Assembly: GCF_009852415.1 (NCBI RefSeq)
Contig: NZ_WOXS01000002.1
Location: 7,232,001-7,296,000 of the forward strand
DNA length: 64,000 nt
DNA from: Streptomyces sp. Tu 3180
Lineage (GTDB): Bacteria > Actinomycetota > Actinomycetes > Streptomycetales > Streptomycetaceae
Direction of reading: 5' to 3'
Positions 52,983 through 61,210 of this stretch are shown piece by piece (position 1 is the stretch's first letter; the number at the start of each line of letters is the position of its first letter). The notes under the pieces were generated by a model. That model was not told where the DNA came from. It made no database searches and saw nothing but the letters and a program-made list of their open reading frames with translations. The translations under genes and the position numbers were made by a program.

Positions 52983-53894
52983 ATGACCGACAACACCACC
53001 GGCACCCACGGTGCCGTCCTCGAGGACACCGCACCCGACGGGGACCGCCCCCTGGTCGAACTCCGCGGCGCCGGCAAGTCCTACGGCAACATCCGCGCCC
53101 TGCACGGCGTCGACCTCACCGTCCACCCCTCCAGGGTGACCTGCGTCCTCGGCGACAACGGCGCCGGCAAGTCCACCCTCATCAAGATCGTCTCGGGGCT
53201 GCACCAGCACACCGAGGGCGAGTTCCTCGTCGACGGCGCACCGGTGCGGTTCTCCACCCCGCGCGAAGCGCTCGACAAGGGCATCGCCACCGTCTACCAG
53301 GACCTCGCGGTCGTCCCGCTGATGCCGGTGTGGCGGAACTTCTTCCTCGGCTCCGAGATGACCAAGGGCCCCTGGCCCGTCCGCCGCCTCGACATCGACC
53401 GCATGAAGAGGACGGCCGACGAGGAACTGCGCAACATGGGCATCGTCCTGGACGACCTGGAGCAGCCCATCGGCACGCTCTCCGGCGGCCAGCGCCAGTG
53501 CGTCGCCATCGCGCGCGCGGTCTACTTCGGCGCCCGCGTGCTGATCCTGGACGAGCCGACGGCCGCCCTCGGCGTCAAGCAGTCCGGCGTGGTGCTGAAG
53601 TACATCGCCATGGCCCGCGACCGCGGCCTGGGCGTCATCTTCATCACCCACAATCCCCACCACGCCTACATGGTCGGCGACCACTTCAGCGTGCTGCGCC
53701 TGGGCACCGTGGAACTGTCCGCCGACCGCAGCGAGGTCGGCCTCGAGGAACTCACCAACCACATGGCGGGCGGCGCCGAACTGGCCGCCCTCAAGCACGA
53801 GCTGGCGCAGGTCCGCGGCGTCGACACCGAGGAGCTGCCCGAGGAGGGCGCCCTCCAGGCCCCCGCAGCCGTCACTCCGGAAGGAAAGTCCTGA
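52983..53894 (+). CDS. Sugar ABC transporter ATP-binding protein, single-domain CUT2 type
   Basis: A 303-aa ATPase with one nucleotide-binding domain: Walker A GDNGAGKSTL, Q-loop AVVPLMPVWRN region, signature LSGGQRQCVAIARAV, Walker B VLILDEPTAALG and switch His FITHNPHHAYM. Ribose/galactose-type importers usually have a two-domain ATPase of ~500 residues, so this one should work as a homodimer. The C-terminal ~50 residues are Glu/Ala-rich. The start is the ATG at 52983 after GGAGG; GTG 52974 is within the ribosome site. One bp separates it from the next gene. Confidence 0.94.
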   Translation: MTDNTTGTHGAVLEDTAPDGDRPLVELRGAGKSYGNIRALHGVDLTVHPSRVTCVLGDNGAGKSTLIKIVSGLHQHTEGEFLVDGAPVRFSTPREALDKGIATVYQDLAVVPLMPVWRNFFLGSEMTKGPWPVRRLDIDRMKRTADEELRNMGIVLDDLEQPIGTLSGGQRQCVAIARAVYFGARVLILDEPTAALGVKQSGVVLKYIAMARDRGLGVIFITHNPHHAYMVGDHFSVLRLGTVELSADRSEVGLEELTNHMAGGAELAALKHELAQVRGVDTEELPEEGALQAPAAVTPEGKS

Positions 53895-53895
53895 C

Positions 53896-54798
53896 ATGGC
53901 CCTCGCGCTCGACCGCATCCGGGTCGGCTCCGCCCCCGACTCCTGGGGCGTCTGGTTCCCCGACGACCCGCAGCAGGTGCCCTGGCAGCGCTTCCTCGAC
54001 GAGGTCGCCGAGGCCGGCTACTCCTGGATCGAACTCGGCCCCTACGGCTACCTCCCCACCGACCCCGCCCGCCTCACGGACGAGGTGAACCGGCGGAACC
54101 TCAAGGTCTCCGCCGGCACCATCTTCTGCGGCCTGCACCGCGGCCCGTCCGAGTGGGACTCCACCTGGGAGCAGGTCAGCCGGGTCGCCGCGCTCACCCG
54201 GGACATGGGCGCGAAGCACCTCGTCGTCATCCCGTCCTTCTGGCGCGACGACAGGACCGCCGAGATCCTGGAACCCCCGGAGCTCACCACCGAGCAGTGG
54301 GGCCACCTCACCAGGGGCATGGAACGCCTCGGCCACGAGGTGAAGGAGACCTACGGCCTGGACATCGTCGTCCATCCGCACGCCGACACCCACATCGACA
54401 CCGAGGAGCACGTCGAGCGCTTCCTCGACTCCACCGACTCCGGCCTGGTCAACCTCTGCCTGGACACCGGCCACTACGCCTACTGCGGCGGCGACAGCGT
54501 CAAGCTGATCGAGACCTACGGCGAGCGCATCGGCTACCTCCACCTCAAGCAGGTCGACCCGGAGATCCTCGCCGACGTCGTCGAGAACGGGATCCCGTTC
54601 GGGCCGGCCGTGCAGCGCGGGGTGATGTGCGAACCGCCCGCCGGCGTCCCCGAGCTGGGGCCGGTCCTCACGGCCGCGCAGAAGCTGGGCGTGGACCTGT
54701 TCGCCATCGTCGAGCAGGACATGTACCCCTGCGAGCCGGACAAGCCGCTGCCGATCGCGGTGCGCACCCGCAAGTTCCTGCGCTCCTGCGGCGCCTGA
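53896..54798 (+). CDS. Sugar phosphate isomerase/epimerase-type TIM barrel (IolE/IolI-like)
   Basis: A 300-aa AP-endonuclease-2-type barrel: IRVGSAPDSWGVWFPDDP, ELGPYGYLPTDP, VSAGTIFCGLH, VVHPHADTHIDTEEHVERFL, NLCLDTGHYAYCGGDSVKLI and YLHLKQVD. The Glu/Asp/His metal-site pattern is present. By context it is the inosose dehydratase (2-keto-myo-inositol to THcHDO), because no other IolE candidate exists in the window; inosose isomerase (IolI) is the alternative. It overlaps no neighbour but is 1 bp after the ATPase gene, so it is part of the importer operon. Confidence 0.88.
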   Translation: MALALDRIRVGSAPDSWGVWFPDDPQQVPWQRFLDEVAEAGYSWIELGPYGYLPTDPARLTDEVNRRNLKVSAGTIFCGLHRGPSEWDSTWEQVSRVAALTRDMGAKHLVVIPSFWRDDRTAEILEPPELTTEQWGHLTRGMERLGHEVKETYGLDIVVHPHADTHIDTEEHVERFLDSTDSGLVNLCLDTGHYAYCGGDSVKLIETYGERIGYLHLKQVDPEILADVVENGIPFGPAVQRGVMCEPPAGVPELGPVLTAAQKLGVDLFAIVEQDMYPCEPDKPLPIAVRTRKFLRSCGA

Positions 54799-54822
54799 CG
54801 ACCCGGAGGGGAGGCGAGAGCC

Positions 54823-55842
54823 ATGAACCGGCGCGCACCGCTGGGAATCGCCGTCATCGGCACGGGCCGCATGGGCGCGGACCACGTGCGCCGCATCGAC
54901 CGGGTGGTCAACGGCGCACGGGTCACCGCCGTCGTGGACGTCGACGCCGAACGGGCGAAGGCCGTCGCCGCGGGCGTCGACGGCTGCACCGCCCACACCG
55001 ACCCGGCCGCCGCGATGGCGGCGGCCGACGTCGACGCCGTGCTCATCGCCTCCCCGGGACCGGCCCACGAGGCCGCCCTGCTCACCGCGTTCGAGCACGA
55101 CCTGCCCGTCCTGTGCGAGAAGCCCCTCACCCCCGACGCGGCCTCCGCCCTGCGCGTCATGGAAGCCGAACAGGCCCTCGGCCACCGCCGGGTCCAGGTC
55201 GGCTTCATGCGCCGCTACGACGCCGAGTACGTGAAGCTGAAGGCGCTGCTGTCCACCGGCCGGCTGGGCCGCCCGCTGATGCTGCACAACCGCCACCGCA
55301 ACGTCGCCAGCCCGCCCTTCTTCACCAGCTCCATGCTGATCAGCGACTCCGTGGCCCACGAGGTCGACGCCACCCGCTGGCTCCTCGGCCACGAGATCAC
55401 CGCCGTCACCGTCCTGCGCCCCACCCCCTCCTCCGGCGCCCCCGAGGGCCTGAGCGACCCGCAGTTCGTCGTCCTCGAGACGGACGGCGGCGCCCTCTCC
55501 GACGTCGAGATCTTCGTCAACTGCGGCTTCGGCTACCAGGTCCAGGCCGAGGCGGTCTGCGAACGCGGCACCGCCCGCATCGGCGACGGCCACGCCCTGG
55601 TCACCCACACGGCCGGCCACTGGGGCGGCACCATCGCCCAGGACTGGACCGAACGCTTCGCCCAGGCCTACGACGACGAGCTCCAGGCCTGGGTCGACGC
55701 CACCCGCCGCGGCGAGGTGACCGGTCCCGGCACCTGGGACGGCTACGCCGCGGCGGCCGTCTGCGAGGCGGGGGTCCGCGCACTGGAGGCCGGCGGCCGG
55801 GTGGAGGTCGACCTGGTGGAGAAGCCGGCGCTGTACCGGTGA
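54823..55842 (+). CDS. Gfo/Idh/MocA dehydrogenase, probable inositol 2-dehydrogenase
   Basis: A 339-aa NAD(P)-dependent dehydrogenase. The Rossmann start is IAVIGTGRMGADHVRRI, then LCEKPLTPDAASALRVM with the EKP Lys, VGFMRRYDAEYVKLKALLST, and SVAHEVDATRWLLGHE with the His-Glu-Asp catalytic group. It is last gene of the importer operon (24-bp gap), and a bidirectional terminator follows. It is the best candidate for oxidising imported myo-inositol to 2-inosose, but three more family members lie nearby. Confidence 0.92.
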   Translation: MNRRAPLGIAVIGTGRMGADHVRRIDRVVNGARVTAVVDVDAERAKAVAAGVDGCTAHTDPAAAMAAADVDAVLIASPGPAHEAALLTAFEHDLPVLCEKPLTPDAASALRVMEAEQALGHRRVQVGFMRRYDAEYVKLKALLSTGRLGRPLMLHNRHRNVASPPFFTSSMLISDSVAHEVDATRWLLGHEITAVTVLRPTPSSGAPEGLSDPQFVVLETDGGALSDVEIFVNCGFGYQVQAEAVCERGTARIGDGHALVTHTAGHWGGTIAQDWTERFAQAYDDELQAWVDATRRGEVTGPGTWDGYAAAAVCEAGVRALEAGGRVEVDLVEKPALYR

Positions 55843-55848
55843 CACAGC

Positions 55849-55884
55849 GCGGTGCGGCCGCCTCGTCCGGGGCGGCCGCACCGC
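55849..55884. terminator. Bidirectional terminator between two convergent dehydrogenase operons
   Basis: GCGGTGCGGCCGCC and GGCGGCCGCACCGC are perfect 14-bp complements with loop TCGTCCGG, sited between convergent stops. Confidence 0.85.
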
Positions 55885-55904
55885 GTGCCGGTGCGGCCGG
55901 GGCC

Positions 55905-56927
55905 TCAGCCGCCGAGCGCGGTGCGCGGGCGCGGGCCGAGTCCGGCCGCCTCGTAGCAGGCGTCGATCAGCCGCATGGTCGTCAGGGCGTCGTCCGCGTC
56001 CAGGGGCAGGCCGGCTCCCCCGCGGACCCGGGCGGCGAACGCCTCCAGCTGGTACGTGTACGACGAGCGGGTGCCGAGGCGCTCGGTGCGTTCGCCGTCC
56101 GGGGTGCGGACGACGACACGGTCGTCCGTCTGCGGGAGCACGAAGTTCGGGGCGGTCGCCTCGCCCCGGCTGCCGACGACGCGGATGCTCATCTCCAGCC
56201 GGTCGTACGCCATGTGGCAGCGGGCCGTGCCCGTCGCGCCGCCCGGGTACTCCAGGTCGGCGTCCAGCCACTCGTCCACGCCCGGCGCGCCCGCCCGTTC
56301 GCCGGCCCGGGCGGAGAGCGGGCGCGGTGCTCCGCCCGCCCACGGGGCGAGCACGCGCAGGGCGTGCAGGCTGTAGCAGCCGAGGTCCATCAGGGCGCCG
56401 CCGGCCAGCGGGAGGGACCAGCGGGGGTCGTCGGCGTCCGGGGCCGGGATCGCCACCAGCGCGTCGACGTGGCGGAGTTCGCCGAGCTCGCCGGAGGACA
56501 GCAGCTCGTGCAGGCGCCGGGTGACCGGGTGGAAGAGGTAGTGGAAGGCCTCCATGAAGACCGCGCCGGACCTCGCCGCCGCGTCCCGCACCTCCTGCGC
56601 CTCCTGCGCGTTGCTCGCCGACGGCTTCTCCGTCAGGACGTGCTTGCCGGCCGCGAGGGCGGCCAGGTTCCACGGGCCGTGCAGGCCGTTCGCGAGCGGG
56701 TTGTAGACGACGTCCACCTCGGGATCGGCCAGCAGCTCGGCGTACGAGCCGAGGACCCGCTCCACGCCGTGCGCGGCGGCGAACGCCTCGGCCCGGGAGC
56801 GGTCGCGGGCGGCCACCGCCACGAGGCGGTGGCCGCCCGCCCGGGCCGGGCCGACGAGGGAGCGCTCGGTGATCCGCGCGGCTCCCAGGATTCCGATGCG
56901 CAGGGGTTCTGGGCCCGGTCCGCTCAT
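55905..56927 (-). CDS. Gfo/Idh/MocA dehydrogenase
   Basis: A 340-aa protein: LRIGILGAARITERSLVGPA, VVYNPLANGLHGPWNLAALA, VLTEKPSASNAQEAQEVRDA (EKP Lys), MEAFHYLFHPVTRRLHELL and LMDLGCYSLHALRVLAPW. These AARIT, EAFHYLFHP and DxGCYSLH features belong to the glucose-fructose oxidoreductase/dihydrodiol-dehydrogenase-like branch rather than classical inositol dehydrogenases, so it may act on another polyol or glycoside. Its ATG at 56927 overlaps the stop of the upstream dehydrogenase by 4 bp. Confidence 0.92.
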   Translation of the reverse strand: MSGPGPEPLRIGILGAARITERSLVGPARAGGHRLVAVAARDRSRAEAFAAAHGVERVLGSYAELLADPEVDVVYNPLANGLHGPWNLAALAAGKHVLTEKPSASNAQEAQEVRDAAARSGAVFMEAFHYLFHPVTRRLHELLSSGELGELRHVDALVAIPAPDADDPRWSLPLAGGALMDLGCYSLHALRVLAPWAGGAPRPLSARAGERAGAPGVDEWLDADLEYPGGATGTARCHMAYDRLEMSIRVVGSRGEATAPNFVLPQTDDRVVVRTPDGERTERLGTRSSYTYQLEAFAARVRGGAGLPLDADDALTTMRLIDACYEAAGLGPRPRTALGG

Positions 56928-57928
56928 GCCCGGCGTACCTCCTGAAGGGTGACGGGACGGTGCTCGTGCAGGGACAGTGTGCACGCCTCGGCGATCCAGC
57001 CCGCCTCCAGGGCGTCCTCGACCGTGCACGGCGAGGGGCGGGAGCCGGCCACGACCTCGGTGAACGCGGTCAGTTCGGCGCGGTAGGCGGCGGCGAAGCG
57101 GTCCATGAAGAAGTCGTGCGGGATGCCCGCGGGGAAGGTCGTGCCCGGCTCCACCGACCGCAGGGGGAGCTTGTCCTCCAGGCCGACCGCGATGGAGTCC
57201 GCGAAGCCGTGGATCTCCATGCGGACGTCGTACCCGCGCGCGTTGTGGCGGCTGTTGGAGACCACCGCGATGGTGCCGTCGTCCAGGGTGAGGATCGCTC
57301 CGGTGGTGTCGGCGTCGCCCGCCTGCCTGATGTGGTCGGCGCCCCGGTTGCCGCCGACCGCGTACACCTCGGTCACCTCGCGGCCGGTCACCCAGCGGAT
57401 GACGTCGAAGTCGTGCACCGCGCAGTCGCGGAAGATGCCCCCGGACGCGGCGACGTAGGCGGCCGGCGGGGGCGCCGGGTCCAGCGTCGTCGAGCGGACG
57501 GTGTGCAGCTCGCCCAGCTCCCCGGCCCGCACGGCAGCCCGCGCGGCCACGAACCCCGCGTCGAAGCGCCGGTTGTAGCCGATCTGGATCGGCACGTCCT
57601 TGCCCCCGACCGCCTTGAGGACCTCCACGCCCTCGGCCATGGTGCGGGCGACGGGCTTCTCGCAGAACACCGGGACGCCGGCCTCGACGCAGGCGAGGAT
57701 CAGCCCCGGGTGGGCGTCGGTCGCCGCGGCGACCACCACGCCGTCCACGCCGGCCGAGAGCACGGCCTCGGGGGAGTCCGCGACCTCGGCGCCGAACCGT
57801 TCGGCGGCGGCCTTCGCGGCGTCCGCGAACGGGTCGGAGACGACGAGGGACTCGACGGCGTCGAGCCCGGAGAGGGTCTCGGCGTGGAAGGCGCCGATGC
57901 GGCCGAGGCCGAGGATTCCGATGCGCAT
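56924..57928 (-). CDS. Gfo/Idh/MocA dehydrogenase, IolG-like inositol 2-dehydrogenase
   Basis: A 334-aa protein close to the IolG pattern: MRIGILGLGRIGAFHAETLS, VFCEKPVARTMAEGVEVL, IQIGYNRRFDAGFVAARAAV, GGIFRDCAVHDFDVIRWVTG with catalytic Asp and His. Of the four family members in the region this and the gene at 54823 look most like true inositol dehydrogenases; two could handle different stereoisomers (myo-, scyllo- or D-chiro-inositol). It is in a leftward group with the SDR and dioxygenase-like genes upstream (54-bp gap). Confidence 0.92.
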   Translation of the reverse strand: MRIGILGLGRIGAFHAETLSGLDAVESLVVSDPFADAAKAAAERFGAEVADSPEAVLSAGVDGVVVAAATDAHPGLILACVEAGVPVFCEKPVARTMAEGVEVLKAVGGKDVPIQIGYNRRFDAGFVAARAAVRAGELGELHTVRSTTLDPAPPPAAYVAASGGIFRDCAVHDFDVIRWVTGREVTEVYAVGGNRGADHIRQAGDADTTGAILTLDDGTIAVVSNSRHNARGYDVRMEIHGFADSIAVGLEDKLPLRSVEPGTTFPAGIPHDFFMDRFAAAYRAELTAFTEVVAGSRPSPCTVEDALEAGWIAEACTLSLHEHRPVTLQEVRRA

Positions 57929-57982
57929 GGGGATGCTGCTCCTTGGTGCGGGGGCGTACGAGCGGGAAGAGGGGAGAGGGGG

Positions 57983-58759
57983 TCAGTCGAGGCCGCCGAG
58001 GACGTTCTGGTCCCAGTCGATCACGGAGCCGGTGACCACCCCGGAGCGGTCGGAGAGCAGCAGGACCACGAAGTCGGCGATCTCGTCCGGTTGGCCGAGC
58101 CGGCCCATCGGCAGCCGCGCGGCGGCCCGTTCCCGCCAGTCGTCCCCGGCGCCGTGGAAGGCGCGCTGGGTCGCGTCCTCGCCCTCGGTGGCGGTCCAGC
58201 CGATGTTCAGGCCGTTGATCCGGACGCGGTCCCAGCGGTGGGCGTGCGCCGCGTTGCGGGTCAGGCCGATCAGCCCGGCCTTCGCGGCGACGTACGGCGC
58301 GAGGAACGGCTGCCCGCCGTGCGCGGACGAGGTGATGACGTTGACGATCGTGCCGGGCTCCCCGCGCCGCACCATGTCCGCGACGGCGGCCTGCATCGCG
58401 AAGAACGGGGCCCTGAGGTTGATCGCGACGTGCTGGTCGAACAGCTCGGGCGTGGTGTCCAGCAGGGTGCCGCGCGAGGTCAGCCCCGCCGAGTTCACCA
58501 GGCAGTCCACCCGGCCGTGCGCCTCCACCACCCGTGTGACGGACGCCTTGGCCTGCTCGGCGTCCGCCAGGTCGGCGCGGACGAACACCGCCTCGCCGCC
58601 CGCGGCGGCCAGCTCGGCCACCAGGGCCTCACCGGGGCCGGGGCGCCGGCCGGTGACGGCCACGACCGCCCCCTCGCGGACCGCGGCCCGCGCGACGGCG
58701 GCACCGACGCCCTGGCTGCCGCCGTTGACGAGGACGACCTTGTCGTCGAGGAGTCCCAT
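57983..58759 (-). CDS. Short-chain dehydrogenase/reductase
   Basis: A 258-aa classical SDR: VVLVNGGSQGVGAAVARAAV (TGxxxGxG-like; Asn-Gly-Gly here), NSAGLTSRG, YVAAKAG with Tyr and Lys, and the Ser in NVITSSAHGG. A proline after the active site is replaced by an INGLNIGWTATEG loop that includes Trp. CCGGAGGAACC precedes the ATG at 58759. It is co-directional with the dehydrogenases below and the dioxygenase-like gene above, so it is part of the polyol operon. Substrate unknown. Confidence 0.92.
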   Translation of the reverse strand: MGLLDDKVVLVNGGSQGVGAAVARAAVREGAVVAVTGRRPGPGEALVAELAAAGGEAVFVRADLADAEQAKASVTRVVEAHGRVDCLVNSAGLTSRGTLLDTTPELFDQHVAINLRAPFFAMQAAVADMVRRGEPGTIVNVITSSAHGGQPFLAPYVAAKAGLIGLTRNAAHAHRWDRVRINGLNIGWTATEGEDATQRAFHGAGDDWRERAAARLPMGRLGQPDEIADFVVLLLSDRSGVVTGSVIDWDQNVLGGLD

Positions 58760-58785
58760 GGTTCCTCCGGTTCCTTCCAGGGCTC

Positions 58786-59994
58786 TCAGCTCCCGCACCG
58801 GTTCCGGCGCCGCTCGGCGCCGGCCCGCAGTTCGTCCCGCAGGGTCCGCTCGGTCCACCCCTCGCGCAGCGCCCGCCGTACGACGTCGGCCTGCGAGGGC
58901 GGGGCCAGGCCGTCGACCGGCGGGTCGGCGTCGAGGTCGGTGGGGAAGGGGTAGCCCTCGGCGCTCGCCGCGATCACGTTCTCCAGCCACCGCTCGTCGG
59001 CGCCCGCGGCCCTGCGCGCCACCAGCACCGGGTAGACGGCGCCCACCACGGCCGCGCGGTCGACGCTCTCCATCGCCCGGCCGAACGCGGACGACACCTG
59101 GAGCAGGTTGGCCATGCGCCGGATGTCCGCCGAGTGGTTGGCGCCGGCGGCGTGGAAGAGGGCGGGGTTGAAGAAGACCGCGTCGCCCTTGGCGAGCGGG
59201 AGCTGCACGTGGTGCTCCTCGAAGTACGCCCGGAACTCCGGCAGCCGCCAGGCGAGATAGCCCGGCTCGTACTTCTGGGAGTGCGGCAGGTAGAGCGTCG
59301 GGCCGGACTCCACGGGCATGTCGCAGTGCGCGACCGCGCCCTGGAGGGTGAGCACGGGGGAGAGGCGGTGCACGTGCGCCGGGTAGGCGGCGGCGACCCC
59401 GGCGGAGAGGAAGCCGAGGTGGTAGTCGCGGTGCGCGGTCTGCGCGGCACCGCCCGGGTTGACCACGTTCACCTGGGAGGTGACCTGGTAGCCGGGGCCC
59501 AGCCAGGCCGAGGAGACCAGGGCGATCACGTCGTTGGCGTAGTAGTCGGCGAACGCCTCGGGGTCGTGCAGGGCCGCCTTCTCCAGGGCGTTCCACACCC
59601 GGTCGTTGGCGCCCGGCCTGGCGAAGTGGTCACCGGCGGTGGTGCCCGAGGCGCGCTGCCGCGCGATCAGGGCGTCGAAGACGGCGGAGGTCCGGTCGAC
59701 CACCGCCGGGTCGGGGAAGGCGCCGCGGATCACCACGATGCCGGGGCCGTCGGCGAGGGCGCGCACCAGCTCGGCCCGGACCGCGCGGCGGTCGGCGAGG
59801 ACGAGCCGCTCGGCGTCGTACAGGGGCACGTTCCGCTCGACGGCGGAGCAGTGAGGGTGGTCGGCGGGGTCGGTCGTCCGCTCGACCAGCGCGCGGAAGG
59901 CGTCCAGGTCGCAGTCCCGCTCGGACAGCCAGGAGGCGGGTGCGGGGGCGGTCCGCGCCGGAGCGGCGGCGGTGGAGGCAGGGGGGAAGGACAT
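58786..59994 (-). CDS. Phytanoyl-CoA dioxygenase family Fe(II)/2-oxoglutarate-type oxygenase
   Basis: A 402-aa PhyH-family protein. The iron facial triad is visible as HRDYHLGF (His-x-Asp) at ~residue 180 and a distal His in FFNPALFHAAGANHS (~280), followed by Arg/Met residues that could hold 2-oxoglutarate. The first ~20 residues are Ala/Pro-rich and disordered. The C-terminal part is Arg-rich. It is the first gene of the leftward group with the SDR and two Gfo/Idh/MocA genes. AAAGGACGAGG precedes the ATG. Such oxygenases hydroxylate or demethylate small molecules, so it may act on a methylated or modified cyclitol. This is inference. Confidence 0.88.
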   Translation of the reverse strand: MSFPPASTAAAPARTAPAPASWLSERDCDLDAFRALVERTTDPADHPHCSAVERNVPLYDAERLVLADRRAVRAELVRALADGPGIVVIRGAFPDPAVVDRTSAVFDALIARQRASGTTAGDHFARPGANDRVWNALEKAALHDPEAFADYYANDVIALVSSAWLGPGYQVTSQVNVVNPGGAAQTAHRDYHLGFLSAGVAAAYPAHVHRLSPVLTLQGAVAHCDMPVESGPTLYLPHSQKYEPGYLAWRLPEFRAYFEEHHVQLPLAKGDAVFFNPALFHAAGANHSADIRRMANLLQVSSAFGRAMESVDRAAVVGAVYPVLVARRAAGADERWLENVIAASAEGYPFPTDLDADPPVDGLAPPSQADVVRRALREGWTERTLRDELRAGAERRRNRCGS

Positions 59995-60037
59995 CCTCGT
60001 CCTTTCGGGTCACGGAGCGACTCGGCTCTGTCATTCT

Positions 60038-60050
60038 TGTCAGTACAAAC
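60038..60050 (+). promoter_or_regulatory. Operator-like motif TGTCAGTACAAAC
   Basis: A 12/13 match to the motif at 50687-50699, in the divergent region between the dioxygenase-like gene and the first LacI gene; AT-rich surroundings. Confidence 0.45.
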
Positions 60051-60100
60051 CCTTCGAACAACCAGCAGGAAGCCGTCAAAAAACCCTCAGGAGCCGACGC

Positions 60101-61135
60101 ATGGGCCACCCCTTCCCGATCCGGGAGATCGCACGTCAGGCAGGGCTGAGCGAGGCCACCGTCGACCGGGTCCTCAACGGCCGGGGCGGCGTGCGGGAGA
60201 GCACCGCGCAGGAGGTGCGCCGGGCGATAGCCGACCTGGACCGGCAGCGCACCCAGGTCCGCCTGGTCGGCCGGACGTTCATGGTGGACATCGTGATGCA
60301 GGCGCCGGAGCGGTTCTCCACCGCCGTCCGCGCGGCCCTGGAGGCCGAACTGCCGTCCCTGCACCCGGCCGTGGTCCGCTCCCGCTTCCACTTCCGAGAG
60401 ACGGGTCCCGCGCGGGAACTGGTCGCCGTCCTCGACCGGATCGGCCGGCGCGGCTCGCAGGGGGTGATCCTCAAGGCCCCGGACGTCCCCGAGGTCACCG
60501 CCGCCGTCGGGCGGCTCGCGGCGGCGGGCGTCCCGGTGGTGACGCTGGTGACCGACCTGCCCGCGAGCGCCCGGATCGGTTACGTCGGCAGCGACAACCG
60601 CGCGGCCGGCGCGACCGCCGCGTACCTCGTGGGGCAGTGGCTCGGCGACCGTCCCGGCCATGTGCTCACCAGCCTCTCCAGCGGTTTCTTCCGCAACGAG
60701 GAGGAGCGTGAGATGGGCTTCCGCGGCGCCATGCGCGCCCGGCACCCCGAGCGCACCCTCGTCGAGATCGCCGAGGGGCAGGGCCTGGACGCCACCCAGT
60801 ACGACCTCGTCCGGGCCGCCCTGGACCGCGACCCGGACATCCGCGCCGTCTACTCGATCGGCGGCGGCAACATCGCCACCCTGCGCGCCTTCGAGGACGC
60901 CGGGCGCGAGTGCGCCGTGTTCGTCGCGCACGACCTCGACCACGACAACACCCGGCTGCTGCGCGAGCACCGGCTGTCCGCCGTGCTCCACCACGACCTG
61001 CGCCACGACCTGCGCGAGGCCTGCCACCTGGTGATGCGCGCCCAGGGGGCGCTGCCGCCCGCCGGCCCCACCCTGCCGTCCGCGATCCAGGTGGTGACCC
61101 CCTACAACATGCCGTCCGGCCCGGTGGCCGGGTGA
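60101..61135 (+). CDS. LacI-family transcriptional regulator
   Basis: A 344-aa LacI regulator. HTH at residues ~6-27 (IREIARQAGLSEATVDRVLN; hinge with GGVRESTAQEVRRAI), then a periplasmic-binding-like effector domain (GVILKAPDVPEVTAAVGRLA, IGYVGSDNRAAGATAAYLV, HDLDHDNTRLLREHRLSAVL). CAGGAGCCGACGC precedes the ATG. The HTH position 'TVDRVL' is typical of the subgroup regulating inositol or ribose-type uptake. It is divergent from the PhyH-SDR-dehydrogenase group and so is the likely regulator of that group. Confidence 0.93.
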   Translation: MGHPFPIREIARQAGLSEATVDRVLNGRGGVRESTAQEVRRAIADLDRQRTQVRLVGRTFMVDIVMQAPERFSTAVRAALEAELPSLHPAVVRSRFHFRETGPARELVAVLDRIGRRGSQGVILKAPDVPEVTAAVGRLAAAGVPVVTLVTDLPASARIGYVGSDNRAAGATAAYLVGQWLGDRPGHVLTSLSSGFFRNEEEREMGFRGAMRARHPERTLVEIAEGQGLDATQYDLVRAALDRDPDIRAVYSIGGGNIATLRAFEDAGRECAVFVAHDLDHDNTRLLREHRLSAVLHHDLRHDLREACHLVMRAQGALPPAGPTLPSAIQVVTPYNMPSGPVAG

Positions 61136-61197
61136 CGGGCCGCGCCGAAGGGAGCGCGGTCCGGGCGTGTATCCGCCTCCGGCGGGCCGGGGCTGCC

Positions 61198-61210
61198 TAC
61201 CGTCGTGCGC
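61198..61210 (+). promoter_or_regulatory. -10 box of a leaderless transcript
   Basis: TACCGT (61198-61203) ends 7 nt before the ATG at 61211; no ribosome site. Confidence 0.4.
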
